This document shows, in pieces, positions 12,272-23,589 of a DNA stretch of 64,000 bases. Numbering within the stretch: position 1 is the stretch's first letter; each line of letters begins with the position of its first letter. The stretch is taken from contig CM121342.1 in the NCBI GenBank assembly GCA_051530055.1, positions 5,270,001 to 5,334,000 on the forward strand. The letters run 5' to 3'. The translations under genes and the position numbers were made by a program. Source of the stretch: Neoechinorhynchus agilis (Eukaryota > Acanthocephala). The notes beneath the pieces are model-generated. The model had not been told where the DNA came from. It did no database searches and saw nothing but the letters and a program-made list of their open reading frames with translations.

Positions 12272-15200
12272 CTAGTTAACTAGTCCCCCGCAACAACGTC
12301 CGCCGCAACAATGTCCCCCGCAACAATGTCCGCCGCAACAACGTCCCCCGCAATAATGTCCCCCGCAACAACGTCCGCCGCAACAATGTCCCCCGCAACA
12401 ATGTCCGCCGCAACAACGTCCCCCGCAATAATGTCCCCCGCAACAACGTCCCCCGCAACAATGTCCCCCGCAACAACGTCCGCCGCAACAACGTCCCCCG
12501 CAATAATGTCCCCCGCAACAACGTCCCCCGCAACAATGTCCCCCGCAACAATGTCCGCCGCAATAATGTCCCCCGCAACAACGTCCGCTGCGCCGGCTGG
12601 CTTCGCTCGCCGGCGAGGAGAAACCCATGTGCCCTTCGAAAACATTCCCGCAATGGTAAACAGAGGAACACCGGAAAGATTGTATTCCGATAGTTCAAAC
12701 CTCAGTGCGAGTGCGGCCTCTATCGAGGGAGGCAGTTTGCACGCCGCAACAACGTCCGCCGCGGCGGCTGTTTCGCTTGCTGGCGAAGGGGTGCCCAGTC
12801 TCCAATGCAAATCGGTCAAATGCAGTGTTTGTCTTCGTGTCTTCAAACCCATTCTCAGTGGTCTCGTCCGCTCCCACGGTCAACATGGTTCGCATTGCCC
12901 TGGATCCAGAAAACGGTCAATTCAGCCTGCTTCTCCGTCTTCATCCAATCCATGCGATTTAACCGAACTCACAACTGTGGTCACAGACACGAATGCCCCA
13001 CCGCCAGCACTAGTCGAGATGCTTTCACACGGTACCCGCATGATTAGACGAATCCTGCGAGGCGCCAGGTCCTCCATAGCTTCCAAATTAGCATGCCTGA
13101 TCGAGCGTATCATACGAGATCCAACCGTACCATCTGACTGGTTCAACCTCCTCGCGTTTCCCAAAGCCGTCTTACGTGTTCCCACACAAACTGCTGAAGC
13201 CAACGAGAATAAATCGCTTAGCCAAAAGATTCGCAACAGGTCCGACGCTTTCGAGTCCTTTGAACAAGTCGAGCATCTTGGATGGCAGAGCCATCGCCGT
13301 AATGCTCCTCACGACCCGGACTCTCAACTACGTGCGAAATGCTCCGAGAAGCTGGAGGACATCGATCTGAGGGGTGCCGTTCGACTTGCAAGCGGAACGG
13401 ACCGCCTACTTGCGCCGAACAAGGACATCCTCGACTTCTTAAAATTGAAGCATCCTCCACGCGGACGGAGTTGCTTCAAGCCAAATTATGATCCGTCGTT
13501 CACAGAGCCCGACCGCGATCCCCTCATACCTATTACAGTCTCCACCGTCACTTCCGCTCTGATGTCCTTTCCGCCTTGGTCAGCTGGAGGGCATGATGGT
13601 TTAAGCCCTCGACACTTACGGGATTTGATCTGCTTCTCTTCTGGAGCTCAAGGTACACGATTGCTGAACGCAATCACCGAGCTCACACGCGTAATCGTCC
13701 GCAGTTCCGTACCTCCTCCAGTCGCGCGTCTACTCTGCGGTGCCAAGCTGATCGCTTTCACAAAAAAGGTGGAGGGGTTCGTCCGATTGCCGTTGGTTGT
13801 ACCTTCCGTCGACTGGCATCCAAAGTCGCGTGTCAGTTCGCCACCGATCGATTGATCGATCAACTCTTGCCGGTTCAATTAGGAGTCGGAGTTCCTGCTG
13901 GAGCCGATGCGGCTGTACAATCAGCACGAGCGTATAGTCGAAATGGTATCAATAAGGGAACGGCTATGGTCAAGCTTGACATGGAGAACGCGTTCAATTC
14001 AATATGCCGCACCGCGATGACAGAGGTTGTCCGCCAGCACATACCAGAAATCTACCAGTATGTGTCCTTGTGCTACGACCAGTCCAGCATGCTGCTGTTT
14101 GGCGAGTTCCAGGTCGAATCAGCAGAGGGTGTTCAACAGGGTGATCCTCAAGGTCCTCTGCTGTTCGCATTGACGATCAATCATCTTGTCCACAACCTCA
14201 ACGACTGTTGCATTGGAGGGGAAATCGACCAGCTCATCCGTGACATCAACAGTATCTCCGAAATGGATGCCGATATCGGACCATTCCTGAGAACGGACAA
14301 ATGCGAGATAATTTCGGACGACCAAGAGGATGCATCGAGACTGCTCACCGTACTACCCGGAGCAAAGACAACTGCAACCGACTCAGCTGACATTCTCGGG
14401 TCTCCAATCGGTAACCTGTCTAACCTGGAAACGTTCCTCTTAAAAGCCATCGATCAATTACGCCTCACTGCCTTCAGGCTCTTGCACATCGCGCGACACG
14501 ACGCTCTGTTCATATTATCACGATGTCTGTCGCTGCCGAAGATTGCGTACTTTCTGAGGGCTTCTCCATGCTTCAAGTCAGTGCTCACCAGGGATTTCGA
14601 CAACTGCGTTCGATCAACACTGTCAGAAGTCCTAAACCTACAACTGTCCGATACAGCATGGAAACAGGCGATCCTTTCCATTCGATTCGGCAGTCTTGGC
14701 ATCCAGAGTGCCGCCGAACGCACGCTCAATGGACGTCAGTGTTCGGGCAGGTCGTTCCAACGGAAACAAACTCCCAAAAACGTTGGACTACCTTGCTCCA
14801 CACTGCGTATTATCAGCAGCTTCTTAACTCATGCTCATCTCCCAACGATAGAGCTCGTCTCCTGGCAGTCTCAGCTCCACACTCCAGCGACTTCTTGAAG
14901 GCTTTCCCAATCATATCTGTTGGCACGAGGCTGGATGATCAGGCCATCGCCGTCGCTGTGGGACTTCGGTTGGGCATCGAATTCTCAGGCTCATATACAT
15001 GTCGGTGCGGTGGGACAGTGAATAGGTCGGGAACTCACGGCCTTGACTGCAAGCGTTCAAATGCTCGCCGCGCGCGGCACTCAGCAGTCAACCGCATAAT
15101 CAAGGAAGCACTCTCAACGGCCGGTTTTTCCGCTCGACTCGAACCAGTCGGACTCTCCCGGAACGACGGTAAACGCCCTAGTGGAGTCCTTCCATGGTGC

Positions 15201-15540
15201 TCCGGAAAAATACTGGTTTGGGATTTTACCTGCCCCAACACGCTCGCAGCATCCAACTTACTGGATTCCACTTCAAAGCCGGGAGCAGTCGCCAGCTTCA
15301 GCGAGGAAAAGAAGCGGCATAAGCACTCCTCGCTCGATGGGCATCAATATATTTTCATCTCGATTGCGGTGGAAACACTGGGATGTCTCGGAAAAGAAGC
15401 CGATTATTTCCTCTCACGACTGGGAGGGATGCTAAAACATGCCACCGGCGATATGCGATCCAGCAGCTTCCTGTTGCAGCGAATCAGCGCGGCAATGCCG
15501 CGGCCATCAAGGAAGCTGCTGAACAAACATAACATTTGAA
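12272..15540 (+). mobile_element. Decayed non-LTR retrotransposon with restriction-like endonuclease (family A)
   Basis: A LINE-type element. Its single long protein is spread over three frames: 12311-13855, 13780-14710 and 14710-15539. In order: a minisatellite-encoded Ser/Ala/Pro/Thr N-terminus; a CxxC-H-C zinc finger at KCSVCLRVFKPILSGLVRSH; an RT-0-like block AGGHDGLSPRHLRDL; reverse transcriptase motifs VRPIAVG, MVKLDMENAFNSI and GVQQGDPQGPLLFAL; then a C-terminal CCHC-like segment CRCGGTVNRSGTHGLDC and a restriction-like endonuclease core KRPSG...LVWDFTCPN. The YxDD box is lost (HNLNDCCIGG remains), two frameshifts occur (near 13780 and 14710), and the RPDG aspartate is Ser. The copy is inactive. 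Confidence 0.85.
12280..12592 (+). repeat. 15-bp minisatellite inside the LINE N-terminal frame
   Basis: About 20 copies of a 15-bp unit of the form CCCGCAACAATGTCC, varying at two or three positions. Read forward, it encodes a pentapeptide repeat of M/T-S-P/A-A-T/I. Because 15 is divisible by three, all three frames on the minus strand also stay open, giving spurious Cys/Gly- and Leu/Arg-rich frames. A single related unit recurs near 12741 (CGCCGCAACAACGTCCGCCG), suggesting the array grew from the element's own sequence. Confidence 0.93.
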
Positions 15541-15605
15541 GAAAACGAAACTATGTTCATTCATAGAATTTATAGTTCAAATGATGATTATTTTGTTATA
15601 CAATT

Positions 15606-16124
15606 TCAGTTTGACTTGTGGCCGTTTCTGTTCATAATTTTCCAGTGTTCAATAGGGCATAAAGTCTTTGCATAATTAATTTCAATATCGCGAATATTTT
15701 TACTTTTTTCGATAATTCCTTCAACAAAAGAGAGTGCATTCTCAATCACCGGATAATCGGCCATACGATCGTCTCTTACAATAAAGCTAAGTAAGATATT
15801 TTTAATACGGCCAATGAGCGTATTATCTCCGTGAATATCGATGGAGAGCACATTGTGTATTATGCGAGCTAGTTTCTCGGAGTCACAGTCGACTTTCATT
15901 TTCGCCATTGTTGAAAACACAACGAACATCACGTCGGTCAATTGATAATCTGGATTCTCCGTACTTTTGCCACTCTCGTCCTTATCCTTGTCTAGAGCAT
16001 CGAAAATGGACTGTAGCTCGGATTCGGGCAGAACAAGGTTGACTGAGTAAACCAAGTGTTGTTTAACAACGTTGCTAATGCGATTTCCATAAAAAGGGGG
16101 TTTAATGTGAGCAATGCACAGCAT
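15606..16124 (-). CDS. Unrecognised protein, 172 residues
   Basis: A clean open frame with ordinary codon usage, encoding MLCIAHIKPPFYGNRISNVV, then an acidic segment IFDALDKDKDESGKST that faintly resembles an EF-hand loop, and a helical C-terminal half (LSIDIHGDNTLIGRIKNILL). The stop lies 66 bp from the LINE end. It may be the 3' exon of a gene including 16418-16741, but no splice pair was found. The family is not recognised. Confidence 0.45.
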   Translation of the reverse strand: MLCIAHIKPPFYGNRISNVVKQHLVYSVNLVLPESELQSIFDALDKDKDESGKSTENPDYQLTDVMFVVFSTMAKMKVDCDSEKLARIIHNVLSIDIHGDNTLIGRIKNILLSFIVRDDRMADYPVIENALSFVEGIIEKSKNIRDIEINYAKTLCPIEHWKIMNRNGHKSN

Positions 16125-16417
16125 TTTTTCGATTGAACCGCCTTGGGCTTAGCTTAAAGTACGTGAACCTAAACGTTCCTACAATTAAACTAGTTGGTTA
16201 TCGTTGATGTTCGTATTGTGGTTGCTCGAAAATGCGTGGTATATGAAAATCCCGAGCATGCTATGGAATTTCGGCAAAATTAAATGCTTTGAGCAGCACT
16301 GCAAGAAATTTATCCATTGACAAAATGGAGTAATTGTTCAAAATTACCGCATTTTTGTTGACATCGCGGCTAACACAAACGTACGGAATGATTTTGAGCA
16401 ATTCTCATAATGTTTAG

Positions 16418-16741
16418 CTAGTTCAAAGGTATATCTGAGAGATCCTTTTCTGGTTTAAAGAAACACAAGAGCAGCGATGCCACATTTTCCCGAGAAATAG
16501 TTACTGACCCATCATTGTCCGTTATCTGCATTACACGACGGATTAAAAGTTCCTTTTGTACGCAAAGATAATGAGCAAGTGCCGGCATTCTTAATATTAA
16601 AGCATTCATCGTGTCGACAGTGAGCTGTCGAGTACTATACTGCCCGTTTTTCTGATTTAGAAATTGAATCTCGAGTTGGGAATATTGACGCTTGTGGACG
16701 ATCATTTTAGTTTTATTGTGTTTAAGAAGATCTATTCGCAT
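16418..16741 (-). CDS. Unrecognised protein, 107 residues, possible 5' exon of the previous gene
   Basis: An open frame starting MRIDLLKHNKTKMIVHKRQY, with a helical middle and a segment QITDNDGSVTISRENVASLL resembling a single EF-hand-like loop (D-N-D-G-S-V-T). It is on the same strand as 15606-16124 and upstream of it. If joined, the product would be about 270 residues with two EF-hand-like loops. The intron would be about 290 nt and its ends are unresolved. Confidence 0.4.
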   Translation of the reverse strand: MRIDLLKHNKTKMIVHKRQYSQLEIQFLNQKNGQYSTRQLTVDTMNALILRMPALAHYLCVQKELLIRRVMQITDNDGSVTISRENVASLLLCFFKPEKDLSDIPLN

Positions 16742-17443
16742 TGGAAACTATAGCTACGATCTGCTGATTAACTTCAGAAAAGTGAGAAAGCAAATCGACA
16801 AAAGATGGTTGGGTGGAATTTAACAAGTGATTTTGGTGTACTTTCTTTTTAATTATCTTAACCTTGAACTTTTCATGTTCCCAATAAAAATATTAGTCAT
16901 TACTATTTTTTCTCAATCGTTATCCGTACACGTCAAGCGAAAGCAGAAACCGTAAATGTTCAAGTTCTCACAAATTTGATAGGCTGCATTTTTCCGATAA
17001 TCTCGTTCGAATTATTTGAAATAGATCTTAGAAGTAAAAGAATTTGATATTCCTGTTTTATTGAGGATTGCATTCGGTCGAGTGGTTTAGGTTGTCAACA
17101 ACAACACCTCAGGGGGATGCATAAACGTCCATTGATTGAATCCCGCTCATTTTATCAAAATTGTTTTTTTTTGCCTGTTGTGGGCAAGTGGGGTTCTTTG
17201 ACTTTTTAGGTTAATCGTTGTTTTTGTTGATTACACGCGAGGACACAACTTAGGCTTCTGCTTTTTTGTTACCGTTAAAGTCAAAAAAATTGAGGATTTT
17301 CTCTAATGTCCGTTAATTGGTCTTTTCACCGAATTTTTGAGAATGCTTAAACCCTCCGGTTAGTGCCTTTATAACAACAACACAATGCTGCTACTACTCG
17401 GCATGCGTCAGCAGAGTATCGAGTTATAACGACGGCACACGCA

Positions 17444-20236
17444 TTGCATTGGATGCCGAGTTCTGATGGATTACTTAGTCCGGAGTTTCTTTTATACATT
17501 CACCTGAAAACGCGTCGAGTGTTTTCGTCCACTATACGCTCGTTTTTCTCTAGATCTCATGGGGTAAGAGACTTTACGAACGAGCCTTCCACTTCAAACA
17601 ATGATCACAGTCAACAAAAGTCACTTCCATCCACCACGACAGCAAAACAAGCGGTCCTTGATCCAAACGCTGAAAGATTGCTCATCTACGCAAAGAGGTA
17701 CCGAACGATGTTATTTGAACTAAGAAAACAGTACCGGAGGACCAAAAAAGTCGCCAAAAACCTTTTTACCAGCAAGAGTGCTGCTGAAATCAATAGTTTG
17801 TACCGTCTCTCTCTCTTTTCTGGGCTTTTTAACGCTTCACCAATAACCTTTACACAGTTTTCGAAGATTTAAACGAACTCTGCTCAAGGTGCTGGGTAGA
17901 CCATCACAGATCAGCCGATTGTACCGAAAAAGTTTGCTTCTTAACATAAAAAGACACTGATTTGAAATATTTGTTCGATATTCGTTAGTTGACAACGTTT
18001 GCTGTTTCAATGCTTCAACGAATGCAACTTGTCGATCGAATGTACATCGGTACGAGATTTTGTGACTTTTGCTCTCTTTTTTTAGAAATGCGCCCATAAC
18101 AGAAATCGTATATAAAAAATTAGGGAATTCCATCAAAGAACTTATAAAACAAGACAAAAAAATTCAAAAACAGGTTGGTTCGTCGAACTTAAATCATCAG
18201 GGCGATTGACTCAAACCCGAGAAAAAACTCAGTCTCGTCGATAATTATTTTACGAGAAGACCTTTGGATTTTTCAAAACTTTACTATTTTAGAAGCTAGA
18301 CACAAACCCCTTTTTTCACAATGTAGATCCAACTCTAATTTATATTGCCGGGGAATTGTTTCCCTTCCATAGATAACCTTGCACAAAGGCCGCTTAAATT
18401 GTCTCTGGAGTTTGCCAACGGCCTTTTTTTAACATTATATTCAGGGTCAATGCAACTGGCGTAGCTCACCTTTATAAATATTAATGCCAACGAAATGTTA
18501 TAGCTCTTTTGACGAGTGTGCTCATAAACATTAGCCGGCCACTACATCTAGTATTTCTTTTGTTATTTTCAAGACTTCATAGAAAATATAGAGCCACAAT
18601 CAACGTAATTTAAATGCCGAGATATGTGATTATTAGAATTATTGTTTAGAAGTCTTTACCCGCGTAATTTAAAGCTTTCGCTCAGAAATCAATCGTTTTC
18701 TATACACTTTCTGGTCATCCTACTAAATATGCGATTTTACAATTTTAAAATTATACCAACTGTTAATTAAACGTCCACTGAAACGTTCTTATCGTAGAAA
18801 TAGTTTTCGTCGCTTGCCCTGGTGCAGATTATTTAGCTAATTGTAATTTTGAAGAACGAAATAATGCGAACTGAATATTTTTAGGCCAAAAACTGTACTG
18901 GATTTTCGAGTGAAGTTGTGTTTATTTTAGAATTAAATCAAAATTCCGTGCAATCAGACTTTATATTTTATGAAATATGGTATCCGCCTAAAAAATAGTC
19001 GATAAAATCCTACTGAGTTTTTGTTGCAACCTTTGTTAGAGTAGTATTTTACGTAAAGAGTATACCAATCTTTTTCAGCCAACTACAACTTTTTGAGTTA
19101 ATTGCTTTACTGTATCCTGTCATCTATTCTATCCTAATAACCAAACCTTTTCTTAAATCAACCATTTAATCACGTTCAGGTAAACGATGCATTGGAACCA
19201 TGCAGAAAACGAAGTGGAATGACAACTCTTGAGCTTGAAAGATATACAGATGAAGCTTTTCATATCTGGCAGATTCAGCAATGTCTGACCACAGACCGGA
19301 CTCAATCCATTCTATCATCTTATACCAACTTTCAACTTGAGCGCTTTAGGATATACGACCTATGTTTGAGAAAGCTGTTGGATGCAATAGAAACTCAGAG
19401 TCTTCGAAAGGAGTCAGACGAGTTTGCTGTATATGCACGGGATGCGAAGAAGGAGATTGACAAAGAAATTGAAAGATTGATGCTTAAAAAGATGGACACT
19501 GTTTCATCCGAGGAGTTGTCTCATTTTAGATCGACTGCTCCTATCGACTACTTTCGCCAATCTCTGACGCCAACGATTGGAGAGCAACACCTATCAGTAC
19601 CACAACAATATTATTGAACCTTTTCTTTAAAGTAAAGTGACATTTTATGTTAGACCATAAGGTTAATTTGGAGATTTTTATACTACCGTCTTTTTTTTAA
19701 AAAAAGAGGTTCCTCCAAAAGATCGACCAGTTTCCGTTCAGCGATTGATTTTCTTAAACATTGTAAACAATCGCATTTATTGTCAGTTATTTGAATTGCG
19801 AAAACTTTAATCGCATTCTCCTTAAAACGTCTGAGATGTCATTAAGTAATTAGATATTTTCAATGTCAAAAACGTCTATAATTGTTATTTTGCTTGCCAG
19901 CATGGAATCACTGGAATGAAAAACCGTTTTTTATCCTCAAACACAAAGTGTTTCTGTTAGATTCTGATGGTTTTATGATAAAAAAAAGATTTTTGCGTAT
20001 TTGTGTTCGATTTGGAACGATTGTTTAAATCACTTAAACCGTCTTTACATAAAAAATTGGTATAGTTTGAGTCCTGTGTCCTCCATATAATTCATTTTTT
20101 AGTTCGTGTCGCCTTCAAATGATCGCAATCCATTTTCATTGGCACCAGCCGCTGTTTGTCCCCGGCGTAGAAGATTTATGAACACTATTAGAGAGAATAA
20201 AGAGTTTCAGAAGACGTTTTCAATTTCAAAGAAATG
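17444..20236 (+). CDS. Unrecognised multi-exon gene
   Basis: Several coding segments on the plus strand look like exons of one gene. 17444-17800 includes AVLDPNAERLLIYAKRYRTM and ELRKQYRRTKKVAKN. About 18086-18172 encodes NAPITEIVYKKLGNSIKELI, ending before GTTGGT. About 19181-19617 encodes LEPCRKRSGMTTLELERYTD plus helices rich in Glu/Lys. 20113-20236 encodes SPSNDRNPFSLAPAAVCPRR and ends at a stop. Exon 17880-17990 is uncertain in frame. The middle contains 700-900 bp of AT-rich intron-like sequence. No known domain was recognised; helical and coiled-coil character is likely. The stop at 19617 may instead mark a transcript end, leaving the last segment as a separate exon. Confidence 0.4.
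18607..18690. repeat. Fragment of the TTGTTTAGAAGTC foldback family
   Basis: AAATGCCGAGATATGTGA is followed after a short gap by ATTATTGTTTAGAAGTCTTT and CCCGCG. The same two blocks, in the same order and spacing, occur near 59215-59275 and, inverted, at 22920-22985. This is a single arm of a dispersed element. Confidence 0.7.
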
Positions 20237-20869
20237 AAATTCGAGCTTATTGTGAGTAAGTCTAGTTATTTTTAAAGAAAATAGTAAATCAAAACTCGAT
20301 AGCGATAATTTTGCTACTAAATTCAATCAGAATGGAATCATATCCTCCAATGGATACGGACAATAGATGGGTCTGCCGCATATTTAAGGTGAGTGCAGTG
20401 ATTAGATTTTCTTTAGACCATTTGTTGTCTAAGATGGGGACCAAACGCTCTCCGAATTCCGACAAGGAGATTCCAATAAGAGAAACGTATTGTAGACGAG
20501 GCTGGTACACCGTTGAGGAAGGTTAACGATTAGAATAAATTGCTTTGTCGTTCTACCATACAAAAAACGAAGGGATATTTTTTCGATTTTGAAGTTTTAT
20601 AGCAAACGCCTATATTAAGGACGTTAATCGTCTTTAGACGGAAATGTTAACTCTTGATTTTGTGAACGCACTTATCTCTACAAGGCTAAAATCATTAGTC
20701 GGCTTCTTTTCTTTAGTGCGTTCGATTATAGCAATCATGTGCTATTCGATTTTAGCGACTTAAATGTTAATGAGCATTATGGTACCAACTGTTTTAGTTT
20801 ATGTGACTTTTGAGCTTAACTTTGAATGTAAGTTTGGGAGTCTGCTTTTAAGGGCAACCTCACAAGGTA

Positions 20870-21190
20870 GATTTTTCCATAAACGTCCTCGAGTTTTGGT
20901 CTGGGACGGTGCTGGTCTGTGCTCAATGCGCCCCAAGACCGTAGACGGTTATAAGTTTGTGGATGAAACTCACTGATGAGTCCCGCCTCGTCGGGAGGTA
21001 TCTGAGAATCCGGACGAGGATGTACAAACTTCTAACCGTCTACGGTCTTGGGGGCATTGAGCACAGACCAGCACCGTCCCAGACCAATGAATCGGCGATG
21101 GACGGCGGGTGTCCATTCGGCCGTTTATGGAAAAATATCTATCAAAAGACTCCCGGCTGAGCCACATATGAAAAATTCTAAAAAACCTTA
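20870..21190. repeat. Foldback element with arms of about 60-100 bp and a structured core
   Basis: The left arm (about 20872-20960) begins with TTTTTCCATAAACG and contains GTCTGGGACGGTGCTGGTCT and CAAGACCGTAGACGGTT. The right arm (about 21024-21150) is its inverted copy and contains a roughly 30-bp insertion between GACCAATGAA and CGTTTATGGAAAAA. The core, AAACTCACTGATGAG plus TCCCGCCTCGTCGGGAGG and a GGACGAGG segment, can form its own hairpins. It ends about 55 bp before a CAP-domain gene. No coding capacity is visible; this is a MITE-like or foldback transposon. Confidence 0.85.
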
Positions 21191-21245
21191 TAAGGTCACC
21201 ATGGATACAAATATAGTCATATACTGTTCAAGGATGTAAACGAGA

Positions 21246-21869
21246 ATGCTCTCAATTCTGTCTTTTAGTATTTTTTTGGTACCCGGTTCCGTTTCTAGGA
21301 ACAATGATGAATTTGTGGCTATCAAAATGCTTCAATGTCACAATCAGTTCCGTACTTTCCACCTAGTTAACAACCTAACCTACGACAACTTCTTGAGCGA
21401 ACAAGCCCAAGCTCATGCTGACTGGATGGCGGACCACGATTGGCTTGTGCCTTCAAGAAATCTGGCTGAACTTAACCAGGGTGAAAATATTTACTCGAAA
21501 CTGATATTATCACCTCATCCGATCGATGCGACTCGCGTACTCCATGAGGACCCCGATGAGGCATGTAAGAGTTGGTACTGTGAAATCTTGGATTACAAAG
21601 ACAGCATTTATTATTACGCTACCATGAACGTCCTTTCTCTTCAGTTTACTCAAATGATATGGGCTGATACGAAACGAGTGGGATTCGGAGTTGCTGTGAA
21701 GGCGAACGGGTTGTCCGATGGTGTGTATAAATCGATTATTTATATCGCTGCGCGGTACAGCCCACCAGGAAACTCGAAATATGCCTTCCATGAGAATGTA
21801 ATGACGACGGAATTCGACTACTCACGATTTTGTTCAAATTTCAATCAAAATTTGGGTAAGTGGTCGTGA
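21246..21869 (+). CDS. Secreted CAP-domain (SCP/TAPS, venom-allergen-like) protein 1
   Basis: A 207-residue single-exon protein. An N-terminal hydrophobic signal peptide (LSILSFSIFLVPGSVS) is followed by one CAP domain: MLQCHNQFRTFHLVNNL, ADWMADHDW, LNQGENIYSK, QFTQMIWADTKRVGFGVAV and YIAARYSPPGN. CAP proteins are secreted and sterol-binding, and are often expanded in parasites. The His before FTQ in the usual HFTQ motif is Gln here (LQFTQMIW), so the classical CAP cavity His pair is incomplete. The paralogue at 23590 keeps it. The two genes are about 40% identical by eye. Confidence 0.88.
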   Translation: MLSILSFSIFLVPGSVSRNNDEFVAIKMLQCHNQFRTFHLVNNLTYDNFLSEQAQAHADWMADHDWLVPSRNLAELNQGENIYSKLILSPHPIDATRVLHEDPDEACKSWYCEILDYKDSIYYYATMNVLSLQFTQMIWADTKRVGFGVAVKANGLSDGVYKSIIYIAARYSPPGNSKYAFHENVMTTEFDYSRFCSNFNQNLGKWS

Positions 21870-22860
21870 CAGATCGACCGTAGGTGCATTGCTTTTAGAT
21901 GCTGAAAAGAGTAGAATGGCGATGGTTGACTGGTTTAAAGGGATTTTTCCGAATACAAGCTAGGAAACTTAGCTGTGGGTGAATGTAGAGTGTCAATGAT
22001 CTTCGTGGTTGTCTCCAAGAAATCCCGCACATTGAAGTTCGGCATGCGGATCCGCTGTTCGCTTGTATTTCTCGATAATTTACTTTTTGTTTCGATCTTT
22101 TGAGGTCTCGCCAAAATTGGTCCCAGCTGAGAATAACATTTTAGGCAACTTTATCTTTTAATTGCGCTTGGCTCATTCGGATTTGTGCGTTTTTTAAATG
22201 TACAGAAAGTGCTGGTTTATTGCTTCAACTATTCTGCCAACGATATAGTCCGAGAGTTCAGAAAAAGATTTCAGATAATAAATCCTGATATTTCTTTAAG
22301 GTTACTACTATCATATTCTTGAGAATTACTTCAAAAATAGATAACGTCTTATGCTAGAAAACATTTTTCTGCTCTCAAAATCTACTTTACACATTTCAGA
22401 TTTTCGATAATGGGCATGATTATTGATTTGTAGGCGAACATCATTTTCGCTCTGTGTAATTCCATTGCTACGAAAAATGATAGGATTCGGCTGGAATTAC
22501 ACGTTAAATTATCAACAAGTTGGTCGCAATGATCTGATGAATTATATACCAATAATATCGGCAATAACACGTTTAATCTCATTGCGGGCACATAAACAAA
22601 CAGTAAATTTGACTAGTGTTCCAGAAATTTAAACAAATATACAATAGCATATATAGCAAAATTCGAAGATAATATTTGAAAAGTATCAAACGTTCACGCA
22701 TATTTACCAATCGACTAAAATATTGATCTTAGGAATAGAGTAATCACACCAGGATCGAACAGTATCCCTAAAAGAGTTTTAATTTCAACGTTTTGCAAGA
22801 AAGCGAAATTAGAGTGAATACATTTTATGTGAACTATCAACTGAAAACTTCTAAATCTTA
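21870..22860. other. No gene recognised between the CAP genes (left part)
   Basis: AT-rich spacer. Small frames at 22382-22591 (-) and 22423-22632 (+) overlap each other and show no family resemblance, so I take them as chance. Confidence 0.4.
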
Positions 22861-22866
22861 AAATGT

Positions 22867-22953
22867 TATTGTTTAGAAGTCTACACCCGCGGTAAATGAT
22901 TATTTCGATTTCGAAATAATCATTTACCGCGGGTGTAGACTTCTAAACAATAA
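22867..22953. repeat. Near-perfect 86-bp palindrome of the TTGTTTAGAAGTC family
   Basis: Two arms of about 41 bp, from ATTGTTTAGAAGTCTACACC to its exact reverse complement, meet at ATTTCGATTTCGAAAT with almost no spacer. The outer block TACCTCACATATCGACATTT follows on the right, as in the other family members. Such a perfect palindrome implies either recent formation or gene conversion between the arms. Confidence 0.95.
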
Positions 22954-23589
22954 TTCCAATACCTCACATATCGACATTTTTAAAATGTAAAAGAAAACAA
23001 AACATCATTTTGTAGTCATAAATAATTTAAATAAAGTTCTGTTGTTCGTCTATTTTAGGTGCTTTTACGATTCAAAATTGGAAAAGCATTGGATTCACCA
23101 AATTCTGAGGACAAGTGTAACTAATTTCAAGTTGACTATGTTACATATAGTCTAGAAAAAATGGAATTATTATTTGAAAAACGGATAAGCTCGAAATTAG
23201 AAAGCTATCACGTGAATGGACGCATTTCGTACTAATTAGCATAAACACCGTCAAAATTGGCAAATTTACAACTCATCGTAATCGTTGAGACGTGATTCGT
23301 TGCTCTAAGGGCATCGGATTTTAAAAAAGTAGATCATTATGTTGAACAGCTAGCAGTCCAGTTGTTTATATTTCATCTGCATTTGACTTAAATGCAGATG
23401 CATGAACTTCAATCGGAATTATATGGATGAAGCATAGAAATATTGATGGTTAAATTTCCGATTAAAATATCCATTAGTCGATTTTATTTGCTTGAATTTA
23501 AGCTCTTGTCGTTTCATACTAAGGTTTTGTTTTTGGAGTAACTATAGCAACTAACTTCCCGAAGACGCTCCTTTTAGACGTTCACAGAA

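Noticed and set aside
12272-12852. Minus-strand Cys/Gly-rich and Leu/Arg-rich proteins
   Set aside because: They are antisense readings of a 15-bp minisatellite inside a LINE; all frames stay open because the unit length is divisible by three.
17070-17160. tRNA gene suggested by GGTCGAGTGGTTTAGG and TTGAATCCCGCTC
   Set aside because: A-box- and B-box-like segments are present at plausible spacing, but I could not form a proper acceptor or T stem. At most a decayed tRNA or tRNA-derived repeat.
20972-21030. Hammerhead ribozyme suggested by CTGATGAGTCC...GGACGA
   Set aside because: The CUGAUGA core and a GUCC/GGAC stem are present, but the conserved GAAA after stem II is missing in this copy (GAGGATG). 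No stem III plus cleavage triplet can be placed, and the second core at 5246 lacks CUGAUGA. I treat it as part of a foldback repeat.
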